NCBI GenBank assembly: GCA_025618425.1
Contig: CM046842.1
Span: 33,059,885-33,123,884, forward strand
From: Heliocidaris tuberculata
Taxonomy: Eukaryota > Echinodermata > Echinoidea > Camarodonta > Echinometridae
Length of the DNA: 64,000 bases
Direction: 5' to 3'
Every line of letters begins with the position of its first letter. Position 1 is the first letter of the stretch. The position numbers and the translations under genes were made by a program. Shown here one piece after another: positions 54,359 to 64,000 of this stretch. The notes beneath the pieces are model-generated. The model made no database searches. It was not told the DNA's origin and was given only the letters and a program-made list of their open reading frames with translations.

Positions 54359-55604
54359 CTGCAGATATACAGAGAATATACAGAGAAAAGGGAGAGAGGG
54401 AGAGTGAACATGTAAATGCTTTGGTAGAGTATATAACCCATCTGGTAACAAGACGGCTTGAAACTGTATGTCTGAGAGATGGTGACTGCGTTTGCACGGC
54501 TAGATCATTGCCTTAAGACATAAAAGGGACATTTCTCTTCAAATACATCTCCTATGGTGACACATACTGATAGCAATGACCACAAAAAAAAAAAAAAAGT
54601 AAAAAATAAAGTATTTGTTGTTGCAAATTCACTGGCAGACAGTGAGGGGACCTTTCAACTAAACTGACTTACTATAACAATAAAAGAAATAAATAAATAA
54701 ATAAAAGGTAAGGCCCGCCCCAGTATTATTTTGGTTTTAAAATAAGCAGAAAAATCAAAGAAAGAGATCAAAGAAAGTTTGAACAAAATCTGATGAAAAA
54801 AAAGAAAGAAAGATGATTTTTTTGAAGTTGTGATTAAGCAGACCCAAACTGGCAACTCTATGACATATCTTGCAAGCTCATCTCCAATTTTCTCCATACA
54901 CAATACACCAAAAAGCACAATTTTCTACGTTCTTGATGAGTAAGTACTTTTCAACCTAAACTGCTTTGTTTATAAGCAGAAGTGGAAAGATTATATCGAC
55001 GGTGCATATATGACAAAACATTTCTTCAGTGAAAAAATGGAAATTCATATTTTCAGTACAGGGCAAATGGCAGATGAGCTTGCCAGATACGTCACAGAGC
55101 TATCAATTTGGGTTTGCTTCGTCACAACTTCAAAATTCATGACTTTCTTATTTCTCCACAGATTTTGCTCAAACTTACATTGAACTGTTTCTTTGATTTT
55201 TCTGCTTCTTTTACAGCCAACTAAATGTTAGGGTGGACCTAATCTTTTAATATGGCTTTTGAAGCCCAGTTTCACAAACACTTAATTACTTAAACATCTT
55301 GCCCTCTAAGCACTATCATAATTATGATGACAGTAACAATACAGTGGAAATTCCGTATAAGGATATTCTAATACAAAGAGACAAAGAAAGAAGGAAACAT
55401 GTATTACCATGATTACAGGATATTTGTTACTGATTGGACTGGAAGCATACCTGATACTACAAATTTTCATGGTCCTAGTGACTTTGTTATTATGAGTTTC
55501 CACTGGAGTAAAAATTGATGATTAGTACAATTATCTTAAAAGAAGGAAAAATTTTTTTTTTAGTTCTGGTAGTTCAGAAGTATTTGAAAGAAATGTCAAC
55601 ATAC
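54359..55604 (-). other. Intron of the minus-strand gene, holding a foldback MITE
   Basis: Between the two exons; contains element F1 copy 2 at 54707-55241. The 3' side of the upstream exon has donor GTATGT on the minus strand. Confidence 0.55.
54707..55241. mobile_element. Foldback MITE family F1, copy 2 (uninterrupted)
   Basis: Arms of about 190 bp are inverse: AAGCAGAAAAATCAAAGAAA, then GCAAGCTCATCT with TGACATATCTTGC at left match their inverses at right. The copy at 3676-4874 is the same family with two insertions. Confidence 0.78.
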
Positions 55605-55769
55605 CTTTGCAGAAACTCCATGGTAGCTACTGCTTTCTCTGGGTATTGGATGTTGAACACAAAGAAGGATGAGAAGAGTAGGGAGACTGCGTCTGCTGCA
55701 GAATTCATGTGGTTGTTCACAATGATGCGGTCAATGGCAAGCATGAAGTTTTGCGTTTTGAATGGTGAA
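55605..55769 (-). CDS. Penultimate exon of the unrecognised minus-strand gene
   Basis: Minus-strand acceptor TCCTGTAAG and donor GTATGT enclose 165 nt, open as SPFKTQNFMLAIDRIIVNNH, then AADAVSLLFSSFFVFN, IQYPEKAVATMEFLQ and the split R codon. The phase matches the last exon. The FVFNIQYPEKAVATMEF part looks like a structured helical domain. No further upstream exon was found, so the gene is partial or the rest lies beyond what I can recognise. No start codon is assigned. Confidence 0.6.
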
Positions 55770-57400
55770 CTTACAGGACATAAACAAGAAAAATACAGTG
55801 CAAGAATTAGGGGAGACACAACAAAAAAACAAAAACATGCCTGTTTTAAGTTTTCAAATATTAAAATCAATGAACCTCTCTACTCACAACCACCGCAAAA
55901 ATATATTACATTCATTTGTATTGTCTGAAAGTTGCAATATGTGAACATGACCAGACCCCACCCACATATTTAAAAAGTAGTCACTACAATGTTATCACTC
56001 AGTTGCACTGTAACAAGATTCTGTGAATGGATCAACACGCCTGCAAATTTCTGGTTTGCTGTTACTTTTGCATGGTTTCTTTTCACAGTAGGCCTATATG
56101 TATTTTTTTCTCTCTCTCTGTCTCTCTCTGATGTGCAGTCCTTTACCTGGCCTGGATGGATAATACAGTAACCTCAGGGTTTTTAAATCTGCAATTCTCA
56201 TTCTATTGTACTGTATAATCACAAGGGTACTTATTTTCTGTCATTTTTCTCTTATGTGCAATATGCATGCATGCAATTATAAATATCTGTGCTAGTATTA
56301 AAGTTTCTAATTTTTGCTGTTATGGGTGTCGTCTGCTTCTCCTTTCTGCCTTTCTTTATCCCTTTGTTTCCTTTCCTGTCATCTCTCTATTTCTCTTCTA
56401 CTCCCTTTCCCCTGTACTCCCCCCCTCTCTCTCTTTCTAGCGAGCTCCGTGTCTCTCCTTTCACCTTTGACACTCGTTTTACAGCTCTTTTGGCATTGTA
56501 TTTACAACACAGTTTGCATGAATAATTATTGATCCTTGTCTCTTGTAATGTCCAATACACAAGTATGTTTATGCTCATGCATATTTACGGTGTCCCGGCT
56601 TAGCTTTGTGTATGCCAGTGCAATTTTTCTGTCCTCGATGATTATTGTCATTTTGCTATTTCTTTCTTATGTACACTTATACTAGATCAAAGGTGTCACT
56701 GTTAGTTTAGAATATATCCATAGCCATAGGGTCTTGACTTAAGCTCAGTCTTAGTCTTAACGTTAGATCTAGAGTCAGTCAGATTCTACTCGGTAACTCC
56801 TAGGCCAGGGTCCTAAAAGAGGCCTAACATTTAATAGAGTAACAGTATCAACCTACTTACGTTAGACGTTAGTTACCTTAGTTGGCGTTAGAATTTATTA
56901 TTCAGACTTTTTATCGGACAGTGTCAGTGACAGTTAGTGTACTATTAACACCCCCACTGGCACTGCCACTGGCAGTAGTCACACAATCATTGAATCACCT
57001 GATCACAATTCACACAGCATAGACTACCAAGTACCAATCATCGCGTAAAGTCTGTAGTGTAGCCTGTGACATGTATTTAGGGCCGGCTACAGCGTACAAA
57101 CTACAGACAGTGGCCCCCTTACAAAGGCCTAGATTTCTAGGCTAGGCTAGTTAGGGCAAGGCCTTACGATTTACGACTGCGAATACGATCTGACTTCACT
57201 CGCTCTCTAACTTTTTCGCCCAGACTGGGGCCTGGGCCCTGGGCCAACGTCACTTTCTTTATCTCTCTTTCTCTTCTTAATGCATCTAACTTACAAATTA
57301 CATTGCAGTTCAACTCCAGGATATGCAGACAAGAATCCTTTAACGACGTTACACCGCTTCTTCAACAATCAAGTGAGATCTGCTCCATCAAGTTTTAAAC
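55770..57400 (-). other. Possible 5' part of the minus-strand gene; no coding exon seen
   Basis: A donor-like ATTTGTAAGTTAG on the minus strand near 57290 could end a non-coding first exon at about 57295-57394. The rest has many stops in all minus frames. CT-rich DNA is near 56110 and 56395-56440. Confidence 0.3.
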
Positions 57401-58887
57401 AGTCACATTACTATACTCGACTCGATCCAACATGGCGCTGATCGGAGGCGATATCATCACGTGTGATATGGGTCAACGGGTGGCTCGTTCATGTCACTTT
57501 TTTTATACCCAATATAAAGTAATCATAATCAAATATAGATTTATAAGTGTACAATTTAAAGTGAAAATGTAATCATTTTAAAGATATCTTTTAGTAATTT
57601 AGACTAAATTTTGTGCGACATTATTTGATTATTAACACTTTTAATAATTGCAAAACGGCTTCTTATTGACCTCGGCCCAGTGCCTCGGCGCGGCCAAATT
57701 ACTAAGAAAAAAATTACTAAGAAAAAAAATGACTTGTTAATTAAAAGGAATAAAAGGGATTAAAAGGGAAAAATGCTCTCGTTGAAATAGGAGCATTTGT
57801 CAAAGGTAAGGTGAGGGATGAGGTGTAATTATCAAAATGGGCACTGAAAAGAAACTTATGGAACGGGAACTTATTCGAAAGAAAAATGGGGGTATTTATC
57901 TGAATTTAAAGGGAAAAGAAGGGGCACTACATGCAACGCCCGGAGCGGTACTTCTGACCGGGCCTACATCTTATGATTATCATTTTATAATTCTTCAATA
58001 TATAGTTAGGTGATGATGACACAGGTCATCATCCTCGATAAATATTGGGGGGGGGGGGGGGTGGTGATGTATTTCCAGTTTCTCCACCACATCCGATTCC
58101 TGTGACTATATTTTCATTTCAATTTTGCAGAATTGCATTATAAAGGAAAGTTACCGATTGAACCCTCTAAATCCAGAATAATCACATGTACTTTTAATCT
58201 AAATTATTTTTCCGCATTATGGCTTTGAAAAAAAAAAAAATCACCTCTAAATACATATGGGGATGGTAACACATGCAGGCCACCCCCCCCCCCCCCACTT
58301 CAAGTGAAAAAAATAAAATAACACCTCCATATCCCTCCAAGATCAACACCTATGTTGTATAAGTTGAAGTAGATGGTTTTCACTTTCTAGTGGTGTTGGA
58401 AAAATCAGAAGCAACGATATAATTGTAGATAAATATTAATAAATTCATATAAATCTACAATATGGTACATAGATATATAGTATTTATGTTAAAAAAAATA
58501 ATTATATAAATTTGAACAATATTGATAGATATAATATATCAAATTATATTTATCTACTACATAATATAGAAATGTATATTTTCCATCATTTTTTTTTTTT
58601 TTTTGGGGTGGGGTGATACCTGGGGGGGGGGGATGTTTGTACACACCATCTCCCCACCCGAAAAGTTTGGGGGATGCATACCGCCCCCCCCCCCCCGCTA
58701 TCTACGCCCCTGGTACCTACTATCTTTGACTGATACATGTGACCCAAACCCGGGGGATATAAATGGATACTACGAGGTTAATGGACCCCCCCCCCCCCCC
58801 ACTCTCTATATCCATTTTCACTATTACATTTTTATTATTTATTCTCTCTCTCCCTTTCTCTATCTCTTTCTCCTGCTTTTGCTACAG
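57401..58887. other. AT-rich spacer with poly-G/poly-C runs
   Basis: Runs near 58049, 58285, 58624, 58684 and 58789. Ends in a pyrimidine-rich acceptor-like GCTTTTGCTACAG. No RING or B-box coding sequence was found here. Confidence 0.5.
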
Positions 58888-60113
58888 GTCAATACCCTGA
58901 TCAGGATGGCGGAACCCATAGACAATAAACAACGTGATTTACATACTGACATTCAAAACATTGTTGAAGAGATTGAGAGAAAGACTGGCGAGTTCGAGAA
59001 ATCATGGAAAGATAACACGAAAACCACCGAGAATACAATCCAGAAACTTGATACAGTACTCGAGGATGACAAAAATGTAGTCAAAGACGGGCATCGTGTG
59101 AACACATCAGTGGGTGAAGAACTACAGAAGCCACTGGATGAGGGTGGGGTGAAACATATCACTCGTACTGTATCAGGTGTGAGGTTTGTGAAGGGTGCTG
59201 GAAGAGAGAAGTATAATGGGCGGATTGATGGGTATGATGGGGAGTGGAGGCTCATTGATACAATCGATGTCCCAGGTGAAATAACATTCCCTGTAATTGT
59301 AGGATGCATAAATGAATACAATGCGTTAATCACAGATGGTGGAGATGGAGTACATGAAGGTTTAGGAGATACAGCTATGTTAGATATGAACACTAAACAC
59401 ATTCATAGAGTGATAACCAGTAGTATTACATCAGTGTTGCGTCCTGTGCATTGCTGAATGATGACAAGGTATTATGCGGTAAACTCTGTGAAGGTTATAC
59501 AGAAGACAGTTTGACTGGATGCATCAGTGTGTATGACAAACAGTGGGAGCTGATCAATGACGTCACAATACCAAGAAACACGACGCGTGATATCACATTG
59601 GTGAATGTTGCTGCTGACCAGGATGGGATGATCATCGCTGCTGAGTTGGGTCAGTCTAAGATTTATGCCATCAACCCAGCTGATGATAAGATTATGAACA
59701 CAATCACGTGTAAGGAGGATATAGTGATGCGTGGTGTGCTCTCATCAGGTCACATCATCGCTCAACCCTCCTCACTAGACCACAGAGTGTTGATCATCGA
59801 CAGAGAGGGTGCTCAAAGGGAAATCCCCCACACTGATGAGATCCTGAATGTCTGCATTGATCCTATGACAGACGACCTCTACGTCGTGACATCAGATGAT
59901 GAGTACAAGACGTGTGTGATTGATCAGGTGATGAGTGGGGGTGATATGAAGCAGAGAAGAGTTGCATCATTCACTCTATCAACCAGAATGACGGAGGAAG
60001 ATAAGAGGTTTTGTATTCTTTTATCTTCTCACGTGATTGTTACGTCATCAGGGAAGATGATTGCTAGTGATGGAGATAACATTATCACATTCAAAAAGAT
60101 GTTCAGGCTCTAA
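58888..60113 (+). pseudogene. TRIM/NHL-like coiled-coil plus beta-propeller frame, one frameshift
   Basis: After GCTTTTGCTACAG, the frame reads VNTLIRMAEPIDNKQRDLHT and continues with a heptad-rich, charged coiled coil (about 100 residues). Propeller-like strands follow (GRIDGYDGEWRLIDTIDVPG). At 59421-59455 the frame shifts by one base. The continuation (from ALLNDDKV) holds four or so propeller repeats such as GCISVYDKQWELINDVTIP and TDDLYVVTSDDEYKTCVIDQ, ending at TAA 60111-60113. From memory this layout resembles the last exon of TRIM/B-box-NHL-like proteins, large families in sea urchins and lancelets. The N-terminal RING and B-box are missing. AATAAA is at 60388-60393. Confidence 0.65.
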
Positions 60114-60350
60114 ACTCACTTGCAATGGATTTTGATGCGTAGGGTTTTACTACTGACACTAGTCCAGAATCTGGCCGATTTTATTTTAAGAACAATTTCC
60201 CCAATACGCGATTTCATCCTATCTGCTACCAGCCGAAGATGGTGCCTGTTCGCAAATTCACACGTACAATTTAAAACTCGTGCTCAAGGTACATTCTCAA
60301 TGAGGCTCTAAAGTCACGTGTGAAATGGATTTTGATGTTTAAGTTTTACT
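60106..60350 (+). repeat. Duplicated stop-codon region of the propeller frame
   Basis: GGCTCTAAACTCAC...AATGGATTTTGATG at 60106-60150 recurs at 60304-60349 about 198 bp downstream with a few changes, so the end of the coding region and the start of the 3' UTR were locally duplicated. Confidence 0.65.
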
Positions 60351-60387
60351 TATGCTAAGTCGTGCAAGAAGGGTAAAATGTAATAGT

Positions 60388-60393
60388 AATAAA
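60388..60393 (+). terminator. AATAAA polyadenylation signal of the propeller frame
   Basis: AATAAA about 275 bp after the stop codon; the only good signal near the end of this reading frame. Confidence 0.4.
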
Positions 60394-60399
60394 GAATCA

Positions 60400-60983
60400 A
60401 ACTACACGCTTGTATACATAGATAGATGAGCTCAGTTTTCTTGTACACTTTTCTCCAAATTATCTATTCACTCGTTTACTTGTACCTTAAAGACATATTT
60501 AATTGTTTCCATAACAATGTAAAACTAGTGTACAAAATACTTTGGTAGCCTCATATCCAATGAACTTATTCTAGTCGAAGATAGCAACTTAAATAATTGT
60601 TTAAGCAAAGAACATGATGATTCCATTTAAATTCTGGCCAGTGAGTGCATTATCAATGGTATTCTTTAGCTTCAATAGTGTATAATGCTTGAGTCGTGTG
60701 TGCCGTACATGTAAATAGTAACTCTGATCATTTGCTCTACGACCTGCTATTATTTGAAAAAATATTCAGATATCTGGAGGAAATGCTAAAACACTAAAAT
60801 CTGTATGATGAAGTAAAAAAATGTTATATTAGTAAACATGTGAGAACGCTAAGGTGTAAGTATAGCCTAAATAGTACCAGATAATTTCAAGAATAAAATT
60901 TTACCAACTGCTTGCCTGTTTCAACTAAGTTCAATACATTTCCTTGACCACGTATTTATCTACATTGGATTTATGTTATAAAT
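60400..60983. other. AT-rich non-coding stretch, nothing recognised
   Basis: No gene or repeat recognised. Confidence 0.4.
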
Positions 60984-61067
60984 ATGTCCATTGTATACAT
61001 GAAACGGACTATGTTGTGCTCATTTAAATGTACACAACATAGTCCGTTTCATGTATACAATGGACAT
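60984..61067. repeat. Perfect 35 bp palindrome with 14 nt loop
   Basis: Positions 60984-61018 and 61033-61067 are exact inverse copies (end ATGTCCATTGTATACATG). The loop is CTCATTTAAATGTA. The RNA of either strand would be a perfect hairpin. Confidence 0.95.
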
Positions 61068-61411
61068 ATTGTGTACATTTAAATGTTGAATTGACATAAA
61101 TGATCAGGTATCATAAAAGTATAAATTTCCTTATGCTTTTCTCAGTTTGTCTTATAATCATTGAATTTGCTCGACGCTTCAAGAAATCATTGTCTTGAGG
61201 TAAATCAACATCATTTTCTTTAGATCAGTATGTCACAAGACATTCTAGTCGTGCTTCTCTTCTACAGTCTGTCAAAAATCTTCTGCAAGTAAATTCACCG
61301 TCATAATTTTTTACTTTGTTTAGTAACATGCATTTTCTTAGCAGCGCTATAATAATGAAGTACCACTGTAACTATTTTCGTTTACATAACCATTCGTAAC
61401 CAGTGGACATG
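61068..61411. other. Non-coding spacer, nothing recognised
   Basis: TGTGTACATTTAAATGTTG repeats part of the palindrome loop just outside it. No gene. Confidence 0.4.
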
Positions 61412-61670
61412 TAGAGGTGCTGTGGTCTTGAGGATAGTCTCCGGATTGTGAACTGCAAGGTACGGGGCTCGAGTCCCTGGCCTAGAACTAATTTTCTTTG
61501 GCAAGACATTAATCCAGCTTTGCCAAAATCGACCCAGGTGAGGTAAATGGGTAACTGGCAGGAATCAATTCCTCAAAATGCTTGAGCGCTGTAATACCAG
61601 CCTGGCTATCATGGGTAATATTAATCGAGCGCCAGGATTGGCAATGTACCAGGCATGAGTGCTATATACA
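61412..61670 (+). mobile_element. tRNA-derived SINE, copy 2
   Basis: Head with GGTACGGGGCTCGAGTCCC (B-box-like), body TTTGGCAAGACATTAATCC and GAGGTAAATGGGTAACTGGC, tail region GAGTGCTATATA. Diverged relative of 24443-24750. Confidence 0.75.
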
Positions 61671-61749
61671 GGAACGAACTATTTTCATCAACATAATTAT
61701 GTTATGTCCACATGAAATATCTTCAAATATTACATTTTCAGCATACATG

Positions 61750-62517
61750 TTGGTGTTGTGGTCTAGTGGATAAGTCACCAGACTGCAGATCACAAGGTAC
61801 GGGGTTCGAATCCCAACACAACACTAACGTCCTTTGACAATACACTAATCTACATTTGCCACTCTCCATCTAGGTGTAAATGGGAACCTGATATGCTTGA
61901 GCGCTAGTTACTTTGGCGGCTCGGCTTTAAAGCTCACAGAAAGTCTCGGTAGCAAAAAAAAAAAAACTGGCAAGAAACTTATCTAACATAGTCACATTCT
62001 ATTCTTGTTTTATCATAAGACACATGTACGAGATTATTTAACATTCCATTCACGATTTCGAACAAATTTTAGTGTAAATATCTGTAAGAAACGCTTGGTA
62101 ACGGCTTTTCACTGCCTCACGCTGAGACCATATCCACCCGAAGGTTCCCCGCACAATAAACCCAGCGCTTCGCTCTGTGTGTAGCGTATTCTATAACACA
62201 CAGCAATCCATGAATCCCCATGTGCGTAATGTGTGTGGCCGTTGTCTGAATTTACATCCCCTCTTTTTTGGGCCAGGGATTTTTATTACTTTTCACCTCT
62301 CATTCGATAAATATTTCACTTGAGGAGGAAAAAAACTTCACAGTATCTTAGTTATGTTAGTACCCTGCTATTTATTAAGTAAAATCAAAGAAATCTCACG
62401 AAAAGTTTTTGAGAGCTTCCCAAAACTATCTGTTACCTTTAACCGGCTAATAATGTCTAAGCGCCATGAGCATCACTGCGTGACGGATATGAGCGCTATA
62501 TAAGTGGCCATTATTAC

Positions 62518-62571
<54 letters not shown>

Positions 62572-62575
62572 TACA
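61750..62575 (+). mobile_element. tRNA-derived SINE, copy 3, split by a 516 bp insertion
   Basis: The head (GTCTAGTGGATAAGTCACCA, GACTGCAGATCACAAGG, GGGTTCGAATCCC) has a perfect tRNA B box. The body stops at 61926 and the tail resumes at 62443 (GAGCGCTATATAAGTGGCC, then (ATT)n to about 62568). Element R3 copy 2 lies between. It is not a functional tRNA: the acceptor stem is not closed and body sequence follows directly. Confidence 0.8.
61927..62442 (-). mobile_element. ~516 bp dispersed element, family R3, copy 2 (nested in the SINE)
   Basis: Inverse of 22154-22656 with a few percent to ten percent difference by eye. Outer words are TTAAAGCTCAC and GTTACCTTTAA. Confidence 0.78.
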
Positions 62576-64000
62576 TTAAATAAAATTTCTTCTAGAGAGC
62601 TGCTTGTGCTTTTTTTTGGTGTACTACGTAAATGTACTATGTTGCCATTCTTACTATTCTCTGTAAAACTATTTTGATGAATATACATGTATTTCAATTG
62701 TAATCATTATTTACACAGTTGTTGTATAACAATGTAATATAATACAATATTGTATAATATATGACAAGATGAATAGGTACTTTTGTCATTATCAAATGAC
62801 TGACATGTGTACCATTACTATTTCTTACATCTTTTTAAAAAATATTTGATCAGAGTTTTTATCCGTAATAACTGATTTTTATGTCTGCATTATGTATATA
62901 TGCCATAATATAGCAAAATATGTATATTGAAACTAAGCCACTGAACCAGTGCACAAATAAGAGTAATATGAAAATGGGGTTTATCATGGAGTGAATATTA
63001 ACCCATTGGCTACGGAAACCGGATGGTCCCTATATTACGCCTATGGGAATGAAAGAATCCAGTAATCAACGGTTTAACATATCCCTCCCGATTTAGTGGA
63101 ATGAAAGACTTGTTTTGGTATATGTATCTAGAATATATGATGGGGTGTCATAGGTTGATAAAGTATTGCTTTGGTATATTTTGGAATAATTTACTTATTT
63201 CAAAGAAAAGGCAAATATATAAAGAAATACAAGATTTTACATTCAATAAAAACAATCTCAGAATAATGAACCTAATTCGGTTCATGGCAGGTTGGTACAT
63301 TATGATCAGCTAAAGGTTGGACTGAAAGCAACATTATACACAATAACATATCATAACATTGACTACACGAGGTGAGAAAATATCACGACTGTTCTTCCTT
63401 GTTTGAAAGAAACTTGTTTCCATAAGTTTTTGAGGTACTGCACTTTACCCCACCCTTGATCTTTTCTACTATAGAATACTTAGTATGACAAAGGATGACA
63501 AAAGAGCATGTTTGATAATATCATTGATCACCATACTGGATCAGACGTCACATTTTACGTAAATGAATAACAGAAACTGATGTAACGATTGTTTTTAGAT
63601 ATGTATCTATAAAAGTTAAATGTTAAAGAGCTATAACTCATGATGTTGATGATGTAATGATTGTTGTGGTATATCTACTTTTTAATCATTTGGTCTCATT
63701 ACTTTCATCCTTTTTAATCATAGTAAAACATTTCCTGTATCATTTCATCAATAACCTTCAGTTATTTTATGTTTATTGAATGACTATGATTATTATTTGA
63801 AATAAAGATTTTATTCTCTGCCGACTGTGTTTATCCTGTTCATGTACGATATTTCATCCTAAATAAAAGAACACGCGTTATTCTAAAAGATCCGCTAATA
63901 CTCGTAACTTTGTGCGTTGTCCTCTCTTTTGTTATTTGTATATACCACATTAAGATTAGATCACCTTTATACTTTATTATCATTCTGAGCCAAGGCTGTT
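62576..64000. other. AT-rich non-coding end of the window
   Basis: The repeat at 63001-63079 matches 41142-41220. No exon or RNA gene recognised. Confidence 0.4.

Noticed and set aside
59421..59455. Programmed frameshift in the propeller frame
   Set aside because: No slippery heptamer or following strong structure was seen; error or pseudogenisation is simpler.
61750..61822. Functional tRNA gene
   Set aside because: A and B box-like words are present, but the acceptor stem does not close and a SINE body with an (ATT)n tail follows, with two related copies.

Overview
This window is invertebrate deuterostome genomic DNA, most likely from a sea urchin or a close relative. The evidence is one intron-rich animal gene, many foldback and MITE elements, CR1/L2-like and L1/Tx1-like LINE remains, a tRNA-derived SINE, a very high density of TACATGTA motifs, and foldback elements whose arms are 15-16 bp tandem repeats. 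That last architecture is what I remember for the sea urchin TU elements. The species cannot be fixed from the sequence alone.

The one clear, complete gene is on the + strand from 9958 to 27238. It has nine coding exons with consistent splice phases and encodes a 545-residue type II membrane glycosyltransferase of family GT8, the glucoside alpha-1,3-xylosyltransferase GXYLT (co-orthologue of vertebrate GXYLT1/2). This enzyme adds xylose to O-glucose on EGF repeats of Notch-type proteins. Introns and the 3' flank of this gene hold decayed, truncated copies of its own exons 4, 5, 6, 7 and 9, often with splice-site flanks. This is the most unusual pattern in the window. Two related open exon-like segments (32827-32919, 38941-39039) and a terminal one (40381-40440) lie downstream. 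They are spliceable in phase to exon 8 but have no recognised product.

Other coding remains are a two-exon minus-strand C-terminus (54232-54358 and 55605-55769) of an unrecognised, apparently conserved family, and a coiled-coil plus beta-propeller (TRIM/NHL-like) reading frame at 58888-60113 broken by one frameshift. LINE remains lie at 4875-5235 (+), 6668-8431 (-), 13550-13878 (-), 37455-38566 (+) and 42572-46354 (+). The last is nearly full in its endonuclease and reverse transcriptase region, with two frameshifts and one nonsense codon.

The rest is repeats. Region by region: 1-9.9 kb holds nested inverted-repeat elements, poly-G/poly-C runs and LINE pieces. 10-27 kb holds the gene and its intronic repeats. 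27-42 kb holds MITEs, two kinds of foldback minisatellite element, an L1/Tx1-like tail and simple repeats. 42-51 kb is consistent with one large foldback element (arms 42245-46735 and 50350-50765) whose left arm was split by the LINE. 51-54.2 kb holds satellites with 21 bp and 149 bp periods. 54-60 kb holds the minus-strand fragment and the propeller pseudogene. 60-64 kb holds a perfect palindrome, SINEs and a nested insertion.
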